Shown here one piece after another: positions 8,159 through 15,111 of a DNA stretch of 64,000 nt. The translations under genes and the position numbers were made by a program. Where the stretch lies: contig NZ_CP011803.1 in the NCBI RefSeq assembly GCF_001038625.1, positions 4,774,001 through 4,838,000 of the forward strand, written 5' to 3'. Below the pieces are notes generated by a model, which saw nothing but the letters and a program-made list of their open reading frames with translations, was not told where the DNA came from and made no database searches. Numbering within the stretch: position 1 is the stretch's first letter; every line of letters starts with the position of its first letter. This DNA is from Clostridium carboxidivorans P7 (GTDB lineage: Bacteria > Bacillota > Clostridia > Clostridiales > Clostridiaceae).

Positions 8159-9283
8159 TTAACAGTTTAAAGTTTTATTATATGCTGATAGGGTTTGTTT
8201 TGCGGTTTTTTCCCAAGATAATTCTGATGATCTCATAAGTCCTGAAACTATGAGATTCTCTTTTAAATTTTTATCATTTAGTATTTTGAGTATGGAATTG
8301 CTTAATTCGTCAATATTATTAGGATCAACTAATAAACCACTATTACCTAATACTTCAGGAACAGATGTGCAATTAGAGCCTATTACAGGTACTCCACAGG
8401 ACATAGCTTCAATAGGAGGAAGACCAAAACCTTCATAAAAAGAAGGATAAACAAACAATTCAGATGCATTGTATAAGTAAGGCAAATGATCTATTGAAAT
8501 AAAGCCAGGAAAAATTACTTTATCAGATATATTTAATTGTTCCACTCTTTTTTTATAAGTATCATAAGATTTCCCCTTTTTGCCTGCTATGACAAGCAGC
8601 AGGTTCTTTTTATAAGAATGTAATACTTTACTGAAGCTTTCTATAAGGCCAATAATGTTTTTCCTAGGACTAAAGCCTCCTACATATAGAATAAAATCAT
8701 TGTCTATGAAATAATGTTTTTTAATAATATCTTTGCTTAAATTTTTATTTAATGGCTTATATATATCTTCTGCAGCAAGATGAGTTACATATATTTTATC
8801 TTCAGGGAAGTTAAAGGCTTCAATTATATCTTTTTTAGAGTGGTTAGACACAGTAATTATTCCATCACATTGAGAAACAGTCATAGGAATTTGCTCTGAA
8901 AAAATTTTTAAATATCTATCACTTACTGTTTCTGGCATTTTGTATGGAATTACATCATGAAGAGTGATAATAAAATTGCATTTTTTATCATAAGGAAGCC
9001 CAACCCCATTTTGAGGTATATGATAAAGTTCTATATCTTTATGCTCTAAAATATTTGGAATGTTTATTTCATTCCAAAAATTTTCGCCCATTTTTTTGCT
9101 AATGCTATTTATTTTAAAATTATTTTTAAGTGGTATGGTATATTTTGAGTTGTCAGGGGTAAAAAGTAAGTAATTATTTATATTATCAATTCTGTTTAAA
9201 CAATTAATTAATTGGTAAGTATAAGTACCTATTCCAGTTCCTCTATACCATTTTGCTGCCCGGGCATCAATTCCTATTTTCAT
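8159..9283 (-). CDS. Glycosyltransferase family 4 (GT-B), paralog of the 2954-4072 gene
   Basis: This 374-residue GT4 enzyme is closely related to the other GT in the window. They share the MKIGIDAR start, the WYRGTGIGTYTY loop, the IELYHIPQNGVGLP block and the EGFGLPPIEAMSCGVPVI donor-binding motif (E-x7-E). It diverges from a CotS-family gene exactly as the first GT does, so the GT/cotS pair is present twice. A role in spore-surface polysaccharide or glycoprotein synthesis is inferred. The start ATG is preceded on the minus strand by AAAGGAAC at a normal distance. The 3' end is close to the terminator at 8114-8145. Confidence 0.85.
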   Translation of the reverse strand: MKIGIDARAAKWYRGTGIGTYTYQLINCLNRIDNINNYLLFTPDNSKYTIPLKNNFKINSISKKMGENFWNEINIPNILEHKDIELYHIPQNGVGLPYDKKCNFIITLHDVIPYKMPETVSDRYLKIFSEQIPMTVSQCDGIITVSNHSKKDIIEAFNFPEDKIYVTHLAAEDIYKPLNKNLSKDIIKKHYFIDNDFILYVGGFSPRKNIIGLIESFSKVLHSYKKNLLLVIAGKKGKSYDTYKKRVEQLNISDKVIFPGFISIDHLPYLYNASELFVYPSFYEGFGLPPIEAMSCGVPVIGSNCTSVPEVLGNSGLLVDPNNIDELSNSILKILNDKNLKENLIVSGLMRSSELSWEKTAKQTLSAYNKTLNC

Positions 9284-9314
9284 AAGATTGTTCCTTTCAA
9301 ATTTGTTATAATCT

Positions 9315-9344
9315 ATTATATTAAAATCCCCCTAAAAATGTTAA
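9315..9344 (-). promoter_or_regulatory. SigA-like promoter candidate for the second glycosyltransferase
   Basis: On the minus strand TTAACA (9339-9344) and TATAAT (9315-9320) are separated by 18 nt, upstream of the gene that starts at 9283. Low specificity in AT-rich DNA limits confidence. Confidence 0.35.
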
Positions 9345-9397
9345 TAATCTTCTAAATTACATTTTTACTTCATATAAATTTAATAGGGGTGATTAAC

Positions 9398-10414
9398 ATG
9401 ATGAGAGAGTTTGAAATAGAAAGACAATTCAACATCAAAATTGAAAATATAAAGCCAAATAGAGGAGTATATTTATTAAAAACGGATCAAGGTACAAAGT
9501 GTTTAAAAAAAATAAACTATGGAACACAAAAACTTTTATTTGTTTATGGGGCTAAGGAACATTTAATACAAAATGGTTTTCCTAATGTAGACAAATATTG
9601 CTTAAATGTAGATGGAAGCCCATATGCGATTATAAATGAAGATATATATACTCTTTCACAGTGGATTGATGGAAAAGAATGTGATTTTAAAAATAAAGAA
9701 CATTTAGTTAAGGCTGCTAAAAGTTTAGCATGTATGCACATAGCTTCAAAAGGATACGAACCACCTGAGAATAGCAAGCTAAAAACAGATTTGGGAAGAT
9801 GGCCTAATCTAATAGAAAAAAGAGTGAGATCAATGGATAAAATGCGTGATATGGGAAGAAAAAAAAGTGTTAAAAGTAAGTTCGATTTAAATTATATGAA
9901 AACAGTGGAATTTTACAAGGATCTTGGCAAAAGAGCTTTGAATGTAATTTTAGAATCAAATTATATGGAATTGTGCAAAAGTGCTGAAGAAGAAAAATCA
10001 TTTTGTCATCATGACTTTACTTATCATAATATAATAATTGATGAGAAAGATGAAATAAATGTAATAGATTTTGATTATTGCAAAAGGGAAATAAGAACCT
10101 ATGATATATCAGCTTTTATTATTAAGGTGTTAAAAAGATTGGATTGGAATATTGATTTTGCTAAACTTATAATTGATTCTTACAATGAAATCAGTCCGCT
10201 AAAGGTTGAGGAATATAGGGTTTTATTTGGCTTTTTACTATTTCCTCAAAGATTTTGGAGATTAGCAAATAGGTACTACTATAGTGAGGTAAATTGGCCT
10301 CTAAATACGTTTAATAATAAAATGGAGGAATTGATTTCTGAACAGGAAAAGTATATTAATTTTATTAACAAATTCAATGAGATATATATTGAAGATCAAA
10401 ATAAAAGCATATAA
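9398..10414 (+). CDS. CotS-family spore coat protein (kinase-like fold)
   Basis: This is the third intact CotS-family protein, 338 residues from ATG 9398. The in-frame GTG at 9389 overlaps the AGGGGTG ribosome site and is rejected as the start. The catalytic loop CHHDFTYHN lies near residue 206 and VIDFDY near residue 225. It diverges from the second glycosyltransferase, copying the arrangement at 2954-5245. A large terminator follows and the next gene is yabG, a SigK-type coat protease. The substrate is unknown. Confidence 0.82.
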   Translation: MMREFEIERQFNIKIENIKPNRGVYLLKTDQGTKCLKKINYGTQKLLFVYGAKEHLIQNGFPNVDKYCLNVDGSPYAIINEDIYTLSQWIDGKECDFKNKEHLVKAAKSLACMHIASKGYEPPENSKLKTDLGRWPNLIEKRVRSMDKMRDMGRKKSVKSKFDLNYMKTVEFYKDLGKRALNVILESNYMELCKSAEEEKSFCHHDFTYHNIIIDEKDEINVIDFDYCKREIRTYDISAFIIKVLKRLDWNIDFAKLIIDSYNEISPLKVEEYRVLFGFLLFPQRFWRLANRYYYSEVNWPLNTFNNKMEELISEQEKYINFINKFNEIYIEDQNKSI

Positions 10415-10421
10415 AATCTTT

Positions 10422-10477
10422 AATAGACATATGGAGCATTGAAAATTAACAATGATGCTAATATGTCTATTTTTGTT
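10422..10477 (+). terminator. Two-level terminator hairpin after the third cotS-like gene
   Basis: The outer arms AATAGACATAT and ATATGTCTATT (10422-10432/10461-10471) enclose an inner pair around AGCATTG and CAATGATGCT. A T-rich run follows. Confidence 0.8.
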
Positions 10478-10524
10478 TTAGTATTATTTAAAGTTTTTAT
10501 TTTTGCCATGCATAGTTAAAATTC

Positions 10525-10551
10525 ACCATTTTACAAGAAAAACATATTATA
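10525..10551 (+). promoter_or_regulatory. SigK promoter of yabG
   Basis: The -35 AC at 10525-10526 and the -10 CATATTATA at 10543-10551 have a 16-nt spacer and match the SigK consensus CATAnnnTA. Bacillus yabG is SigK-dependent, which supports the call. Confidence 0.65.
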
Positions 10552-10582
10552 TATCATAGTCTTATATTATGAGGGGTTGTAT

Positions 10583-11449
10583 ATGAAAATAGATGATATA
10601 GTTGTTAGAAAATCATATGGAAAGGATATTACTTTTAAGATTATAGATATAAGGGAGAATCATGGCAATACGATTTATACATTAAAAGGAATAAATTTAA
10701 GAATAATTGCAGACTCCCCAGAAGAAGATTTAGAAATTGTGCCTGATAATTCACAAACAGAATCAGAAGAAGTATTTAGCAGAAAAGTAAATGTATCAAT
10801 TAAAAATGTTTTATCAAACAGGCATGAAATTGATAGAGCATATAGAAGTGTGAGAGCAGTTGATATTTCTAACAAGGAACTTACATTTGGAAGGCCAGGA
10901 AGGATATTGCATATAGATGGAGATCCAGAATATTTGGATGTATGCCTTAAGGTATATAAGCAACTTAAGTTAGATGTAGTAGGTAAAAATATTGCTGAGA
11001 GTGAGCAGCCTAAGTTTATAGTTGATTTGGTAAAAAAAGTAAAGCCTGATATAGTTGTCATTACAGGACATGATTCTGTAAGTAAGGATGTTAAGGATTA
11101 TATGAATTTGGATAATTATAAAAATTCAAAATACTTTGTTAAATGTGTGTCAGAGCTTAGAAATTATGAAGCTAGTTATGATGATTTAATTATATTTGCA
11201 GGGGCATGTCAATCATGTTATGAAGCTATATTAGACGCAGGTGCTAATTTTGCAAGTTCTCCAAGAAGAGTATTAATACATTGTTTAGATCCTGTATTTT
11301 TATGTGAAAAAGTAGCTTACGCTAATATAGAAAAGGTAGTGTCTATACAAGAAGCATTGCAAAATACTATAACTGGTACTAAAGGAATAGGAGGATTACA
11401 AACGAGAGGTAAGTATAGAGAAGGATTTCCTAAGTCATCTTATGCATAA
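10583..11449 (+). CDS. yabG: YabG sporulation-specific coat protease
   Basis: The 288-residue protein matches YabG, the mother-cell Cys protease that trims coat and cortex-associated proteins (in Clostridioides difficile including CspBA and SipL). Recognisable blocks are VVITGHDS near residue 155, IIFAGACQSCYEA near residue 205 and RVLIHCLDPVFLCEKVAY near residue 230. The start is ATG 10583, 6 nt after GAGGGG. The sequence MYMK from TTG 10577 is too close to the ribosome site. The SigK-like promoter upstream and the following veg and sipL genes agree with a spore-coat role. Confidence 0.93.
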   Translation: MKIDDIVVRKSYGKDITFKIIDIRENHGNTIYTLKGINLRIIADSPEEDLEIVPDNSQTESEEVFSRKVNVSIKNVLSNRHEIDRAYRSVRAVDISNKELTFGRPGRILHIDGDPEYLDVCLKVYKQLKLDVVGKNIAESEQPKFIVDLVKKVKPDIVVITGHDSVSKDVKDYMNLDNYKNSKYFVKCVSELRNYEASYDDLIIFAGACQSCYEAILDAGANFASSPRRVLIHCLDPVFLCEKVAYANIEKVVSIQEALQNTITGTKGIGGLQTRGKYREGFPKSSYA

Positions 11450-11554
11450 ATTTTATGATTTTTAAAAATAGTTGTATATATGAGGAACTGTAAGGGAATA
11501 ATACCTAAAGTATTAAAAAATTAAATATTTTAGACAGTTAACAAAAAATTAATA

Positions 11555-11584
11555 TTGACAAAACAAATTGTTAACTGATAAAAT
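11555..11584 (+). promoter_or_regulatory. Upstream promoter candidate of veg
   Basis: TTGACA at 11555-11560 and TAAAAT at 11579-11584 have an 18-nt spacer. It lies in tandem with a stronger promoter 40 nt downstream. Confidence 0.45.
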
Positions 11585-11595
11585 AAAATGTTTAG

Positions 11596-11624
11596 TTGAC
11601 ATTATATATGTTAGGATATATAAT
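11596..11624 (+). promoter_or_regulatory. Consensus SigA promoter of veg
   Basis: TTGACA at 11596-11601 and TATAAT at 11619-11624 with a 17-nt spacer are a perfect consensus promoter. The leader would be only about 20 nt. Bacillus veg is also known for a very strong vegetative promoter. Confidence 0.85.
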
Positions 11625-11649
11625 ATAAAATGTGGAAAGAGGAAATGTA

Positions 11650-11868
11650 TTGGCTTCAATAAAGAAAGATATTGAAGGTCATGTTGGCGATAAAGTGACT
11701 CTAAAAGCAAATGGTGGTAGAAGAAAAGTTTTTGTAAACAGTGGAATAATTGAAAAAGCCTATCCTAGCATATTTGTAATTAGATTAGAAAGTGACACCC
11801 AGAGGAAAGTGACTTATAGTTATTCGGATGTTTTGACAAAGACAGTGCAACTTGTTTTTGCAGTATAA
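11650..11868 (+). CDS. veg: Veg family protein
   Basis: This is a 72-residue protein matching Veg, a small cytosolic protein. In Bacillus subtilis it is abundant and has been linked to biofilm matrix gene control and spore outgrowth. The block LKANGGRRK followed by YPSIFVI and VTYSYSDVLTKTV is diagnostic. The start is TTG 11650, placed 6 nt after AGAGGA; the longer frame from GTG 11632 would start at the expected transcription start. It is monocistronic with a consensus promoter and a terminator. Position next to yabG matches Bacillus. Confidence 0.92.
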   Translation: MASIKKDIEGHVGDKVTLKANGGRRKVFVNSGIIEKAYPSIFVIRLESDTQRKVTYSYSDVLTKTVQLVFAV

Positions 11869-11870
11869 TA

Positions 11871-11900
11871 TTGGTACTAAGTTTTAGTACCAATTTTTTT
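11871..11900 (+). terminator. Terminator of veg
   Basis: The arms TTGGTACTAA and TTAGTACCAA are perfectly complementary with a 3-nt loop, followed by a long T run. Confidence 0.9.
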
Positions 11901-12242
11901 TATTTTTACGGTTAATAAAAATTTAAATATAGCTTGTATAATTAAAAGAAAGATGGTGGGTTTCCATCTTTCAACTATGGTATAAAAGGGTATTGAGAAT
12001 TTATGAGAGGTTATATGGTCAACAACCATTTTAAATATTACCCCAAAATTTTGCAAATGTCAATATAGATAAACATTATGCGACAGTGTTAATAAAATAA
12101 AGTAATAAAAATGATGAATATTGTAATAGATTGGCTCTATATCTTTATTTATTTGTTTAAAAACAGTATAAGTTTTTATCATATTTTTCACTTACTGTTT
12201 ATATAAATAAATAGTAGGTTTTTATGGGAGGGAGATACAATT
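11894..12242. other. Intergenic region between veg and sipL
   Basis: About 350 nt with no ORF that has a ribosome site. It holds a 9-bp hairpin at 11948-11956/11964-11972 without a strong T run. A SigE-like promoter for sipL lies near its end. Nothing else was recognised. Confidence 0.6.
12179..12208 (+). promoter_or_regulatory. SigE-like promoter candidate for sipL
   Basis: TCATATT at 12179-12185 fits the SigE -35 element. TATATAAAT begins 14 nt later and is a partial match to CATACAnT. SigE control of sipL is known in Clostridioides difficile, so the match is plausible but imperfect. Confidence 0.35.
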
Positions 12243-13802
12243 ATGGATATGGAGCTGATTAGAGAAAATATAGAATGTGAACAGCTGTTAACAGAAAATT
12301 TTTGTGATACAGTAGTTAAATCTGAATATGTTATACCGGATACGCATCCTGATGTTAGTCAGGTATTAATGCTTGATGCTAAATCATGTATTGTAAGTAA
12401 AGAAATAATGCAAGACAAAATTTTGGTAGAAGGAGAAGTAAAATATACAGTAATTTATTTGGCAAATGAGGAGGAAGGTACAGGGATTTATAGTACAAAT
12501 TATACAGGCAGATTTTCTAATTATGTAGACGTACCTGGAGCTGAACATAAGATGATGTGTGATTGTGATTCTTATATTGAACATATAGAATGTAGTATAG
12601 TTAATGAAAGAAAGGTAGCTATTGAAGGAATTATAAAATTAAAAGCGGAAGTATTTAAGAATTATGATTTTAAAGTTATAAAAGACATTACAGGTTCTCA
12701 GGACATACAAATGTTAAAAAACCCTACAACTATGGATAAAATAGTTGGAACAGTTTCCGGGGATTTAGTAGCAAAAAGCCACATTCAAATTCCTATGGAT
12801 AATCCTCAGATAGGCAATGTATTGAAATGTGATGTTAAGGTTCATAAAAAGGGAACTAAGATTATGGAGGAAAAAGTTTCAGTTTCTGCTGGGGTATTAG
12901 TATCGCTGCTTTATAGAGCAAAAGATTCTAAAGATATAATATATATTGAGGATGATGTTGATGTAAATAAGGAACTAGAATTAAAAGATGTAAATCCTAT
13001 GATGGACAGCTATAGTAGTTTTAAAGTAGATGCAATGGAGTTTAATGTAAAGGAAGATGATTTAGGAGAAAATAGGATAGTTGATGTAGAGGCTATAGTA
13101 AAATCAAATACAAAAGTTATGTATAAAGAAGAGATGGATATAATAGAAGATGCATACTCACCTTATGAACTTATGAATATGGATAGAAAAGACTATCAAG
13201 TTAATGTTATGCATGGACATTCTAATTGCAAGAGCATGGTAAAGGGTACTGTTGAACTAAGTAATAAACCTAAAGTATCAAAAATAATTATGTGCTGTGG
13301 AGAAGCTTGCATTACAGATAAAAAAATAGTAGAAGATAAAGTAATTGTAGAAGGAGTTTTAAATGTAGAAGTATTATATAGAACTTTTGATGAGGAAAAG
13401 TATGTATACACAGTTAATGAAGAGGTACCATTTAATTATGGGGTAGATATACCAGGATGTAAGATTGATATGCAGTGTATAGCAAAAATGGGTCTTGAAA
13501 ATTTGGAGGCCTCCATTGAATTGGATAATATAGAAATAAAAGCTTTAGTAGATATATATGCTAGAGTTAATTATTCAACACATAAAGAACTTTTAGTGGA
13601 TATAGTTCCTGTAGAAGGAGAGATTCCTAAGAAAAGTGCAAGTCTTACCATTTATGTTGTGCAGCATGGGGATACTATTTGGAAAATAGCGAAAAAGTAT
13701 CGTACAACAATAGAATCATTAGTAGAACTTAATGAAATAGAAGATGCAGACGTGGTAAAGGTTGGAGATAAACTTATAATACCAGGAAGAGCAATAATAT
13801 AA
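12243..13802 (+). CDS. sipL: SipL-like spore coat morphogenetic protein (DUF3794 and LysM)
   Basis: The 519-residue protein has two or more DUF3794 repeats through about residue 460 and a C-terminal LysM domain at about 472-517 (VVQHGDTIWKIAKKYRTT and VKVGDKLIIPG). This is the architecture of SipL, which in Clostridioides difficile binds the ATPase SpoIVA through the LysM domain and anchors the coat to the forespore. No signal peptide is present, as expected for a mother-cell protein. The ATG follows GGGAGGGAG at normal spacing. A terminator overlaps the stop codon and a MITE-like element follows. Confidence 0.88.
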   Translation: MDMELIRENIECEQLLTENFCDTVVKSEYVIPDTHPDVSQVLMLDAKSCIVSKEIMQDKILVEGEVKYTVIYLANEEEGTGIYSTNYTGRFSNYVDVPGAEHKMMCDCDSYIEHIECSIVNERKVAIEGIIKLKAEVFKNYDFKVIKDITGSQDIQMLKNPTTMDKIVGTVSGDLVAKSHIQIPMDNPQIGNVLKCDVKVHKKGTKIMEEKVSVSAGVLVSLLYRAKDSKDIIYIEDDVDVNKELELKDVNPMMDSYSSFKVDAMEFNVKEDDLGENRIVDVEAIVKSNTKVMYKEEMDIIEDAYSPYELMNMDRKDYQVNVMHGHSNCKSMVKGTVELSNKPKVSKIIMCCGEACITDKKIVEDKVIVEGVLNVEVLYRTFDEEKYVYTVNEEVPFNYGVDIPGCKIDMQCIAKMGLENLEASIELDNIEIKALVDIYARVNYSTHKELLVDIVPVEGEIPKKSASLTIYVVQHGDTIWKIAKKYRTTIESLVELNEIEDADVVKVGDKLIIPGRAII

Positions 13803-13821
13803 AAAATGCGAAGCATTTTTT
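13801..13821 (+). terminator. Terminator overlapping the sipL stop
   Basis: The arms AAAAAATGC and GCATTTTTT with a GAA loop form a compact terminator. It is also the outer edge of the palindromic element that follows. Confidence 0.75.
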
Positions 13822-14075
13822 ATAGGACAATTGACAGAGGACAGAGGACAATGAAGGTGAGTTTTCCTCCTTATGTCAGAAAACTAATTTGTTTTTAAGC
13901 TTGTTTTGCTAACGCAAAATAAACTTCGAATTCATATAAGTCAGCAATGTTTCACTTTAGTGAAACGAGTAATTTAAAATTTAATTAAAGATTTTTCGTA
14001 GCGCAGCGGAGAAAAATCCTCCTTCATTGTCAATTGTCCTCTGTCATATGTCCTCTCAAAAAAGTTGCTTTGCAT
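13806..14075. mobile_element. MITE-like element with about 52-bp imperfect terminal inverted repeats
   Basis: The left end (13806-13857) and the right end (14021-14075) are imperfect inverted repeats of each other. Both contain GACAGAGGACA-type iterations and end inward in CAATGAAGG and its complement. The interior has further short palindromes: GTTTCACtttaGTGAAAC, GATTTTTC paired with GAAAAATC, and GTTTTGC paired with GCAAAAT. No ORF is present. The structure fits a non-autonomous transposon remnant or a structured repeat. Whether it is multicopy cannot be tested in this window. Confidence 0.6.
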
Positions 14076-14082
14076 TATGCCT

Positions 14083-14108
14083 AAAATCGTGGATTTCCAC
14101 GATTTTTT
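14083..14108 (+). terminator. Hairpin terminator between the palindromic element and cphB
   Basis: The arms AAAATCGTGG and CCACGATTTT have a 4-nt loop and a T run. It probably is the original second sipL terminator or the terminator at the edge of the element. Confidence 0.8.
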
Positions 14109-14264
14109 TGTGTGTATAATAATTAAAAATGTGGTAAATATATAAAATATCTATGAAATAATTTTTAATAGTTTGTTCAAACATTTAGAAGAATTTATCT
14201 CTCTGCTTAGTACAAAATATGAGTATTGAAGTAATAACTGTTGGATGAAGAGGAGGCATATGAT

Positions 14265-15086
14265 TTGAATTTAGAAGAAAAATTAGAAGGAAATTTGATA
14301 ATAATAGGTGGCGCAGAGGATAAAAAGGGTCCTAAAATAATATTAAAGGAAGTATGTAATAGATTAGATAAAGAGGAAAGTACATTAGTAATAGCTACTA
14401 TTGCTTCAGAACTACCAGAGGAACTTGGAAATGAATATACAAAAATTTTTCAACAATTGGGAGTAAGAAACATAAAAGTTTTAAATATAAGAGATAGAAA
14501 AAGTGCTTTTGATAAAAATAATATAGAAGTTATAGATAATGCTTCTTTAATTTTTTTTACAGGAGGAGATCAATTAAGAATAACTAGTTTAATAGGAGGA
14601 ACGCCTTTATATGCAAAGATGAAAGAAGTTTATGAGAAAAAGTGTATATTTGTAGGAACTTCAGCTGGAGCTTCAGTTATGAGTGATACTATGATAGTAA
14701 CAGGACCTAACGAAGAATCACCAAGAAAATGCACATTAAAAATGGCGCCTGGATTAGGTTTAATCAAAGGAGTAATAATAGATCAACATTTTGCACAAAG
14801 AGGAAGAATAGGTAGGTTACTTGTTGGAATAGCAGAAAATCCTCAAAGTTTAGGAATAGGTATAGATGAAGATACTGCAATTGAAGTTTATGATGATGGA
14901 AAATTTAAGGTTATAGGCTCTGGAGCTGTATATATAATAGATGGAAGTTGTATAAGTTATAGTAATGTTTCAGAACAGCATCCAGATGATATATTATCTA
15001 TCTTTGATGTGAAGTTGCATATACTTAAGTGTGGAGATATCTTTGATTTAACAAATAAAAAACCCATTAGTAAATTTGATATTTAA
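14265..15086 (+). CDS. cphB: Cyanophycinase
   Basis: This 273-residue peptidase S51 family protein is predicted to cut cyanophycin (multi-Arg-poly-Asp) to beta-Asp-Arg dipeptides. The nucleophile motif GTSAGASVM lies near residue 132, and the upstream FFTGGDQLRIT and downstream DQHFAQRGRIGRL blocks match the family. The start is TTG 14265, 8 nt after AGGAGG; the longer frame from 14241 would start before that site. It is followed by cphA with the stop 25 nt before the cphA ATG, so the two form an operon that stores and mobilises nitrogen as Asp/Arg polymer. Confidence 0.92.
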   Translation: MNLEEKLEGNLIIIGGAEDKKGPKIILKEVCNRLDKEESTLVIATIASELPEELGNEYTKIFQQLGVRNIKVLNIRDRKSAFDKNNIEVIDNASLIFFTGGDQLRITSLIGGTPLYAKMKEVYEKKCIFVGTSAGASVMSDTMIVTGPNEESPRKCTLKMAPGLGLIKGVIIDQHFAQRGRIGRLLVGIAENPQSLGIGIDEDTAIEVYDDGKFKVIGSGAVYIIDGSCISYSNVSEQHPDDILSIFDVKLHILKCGDIFDLTNKKPISKFDI

Positions 15087-15111
15087 ATATAGGAGGAAAA
15101 TATATTCAAAA

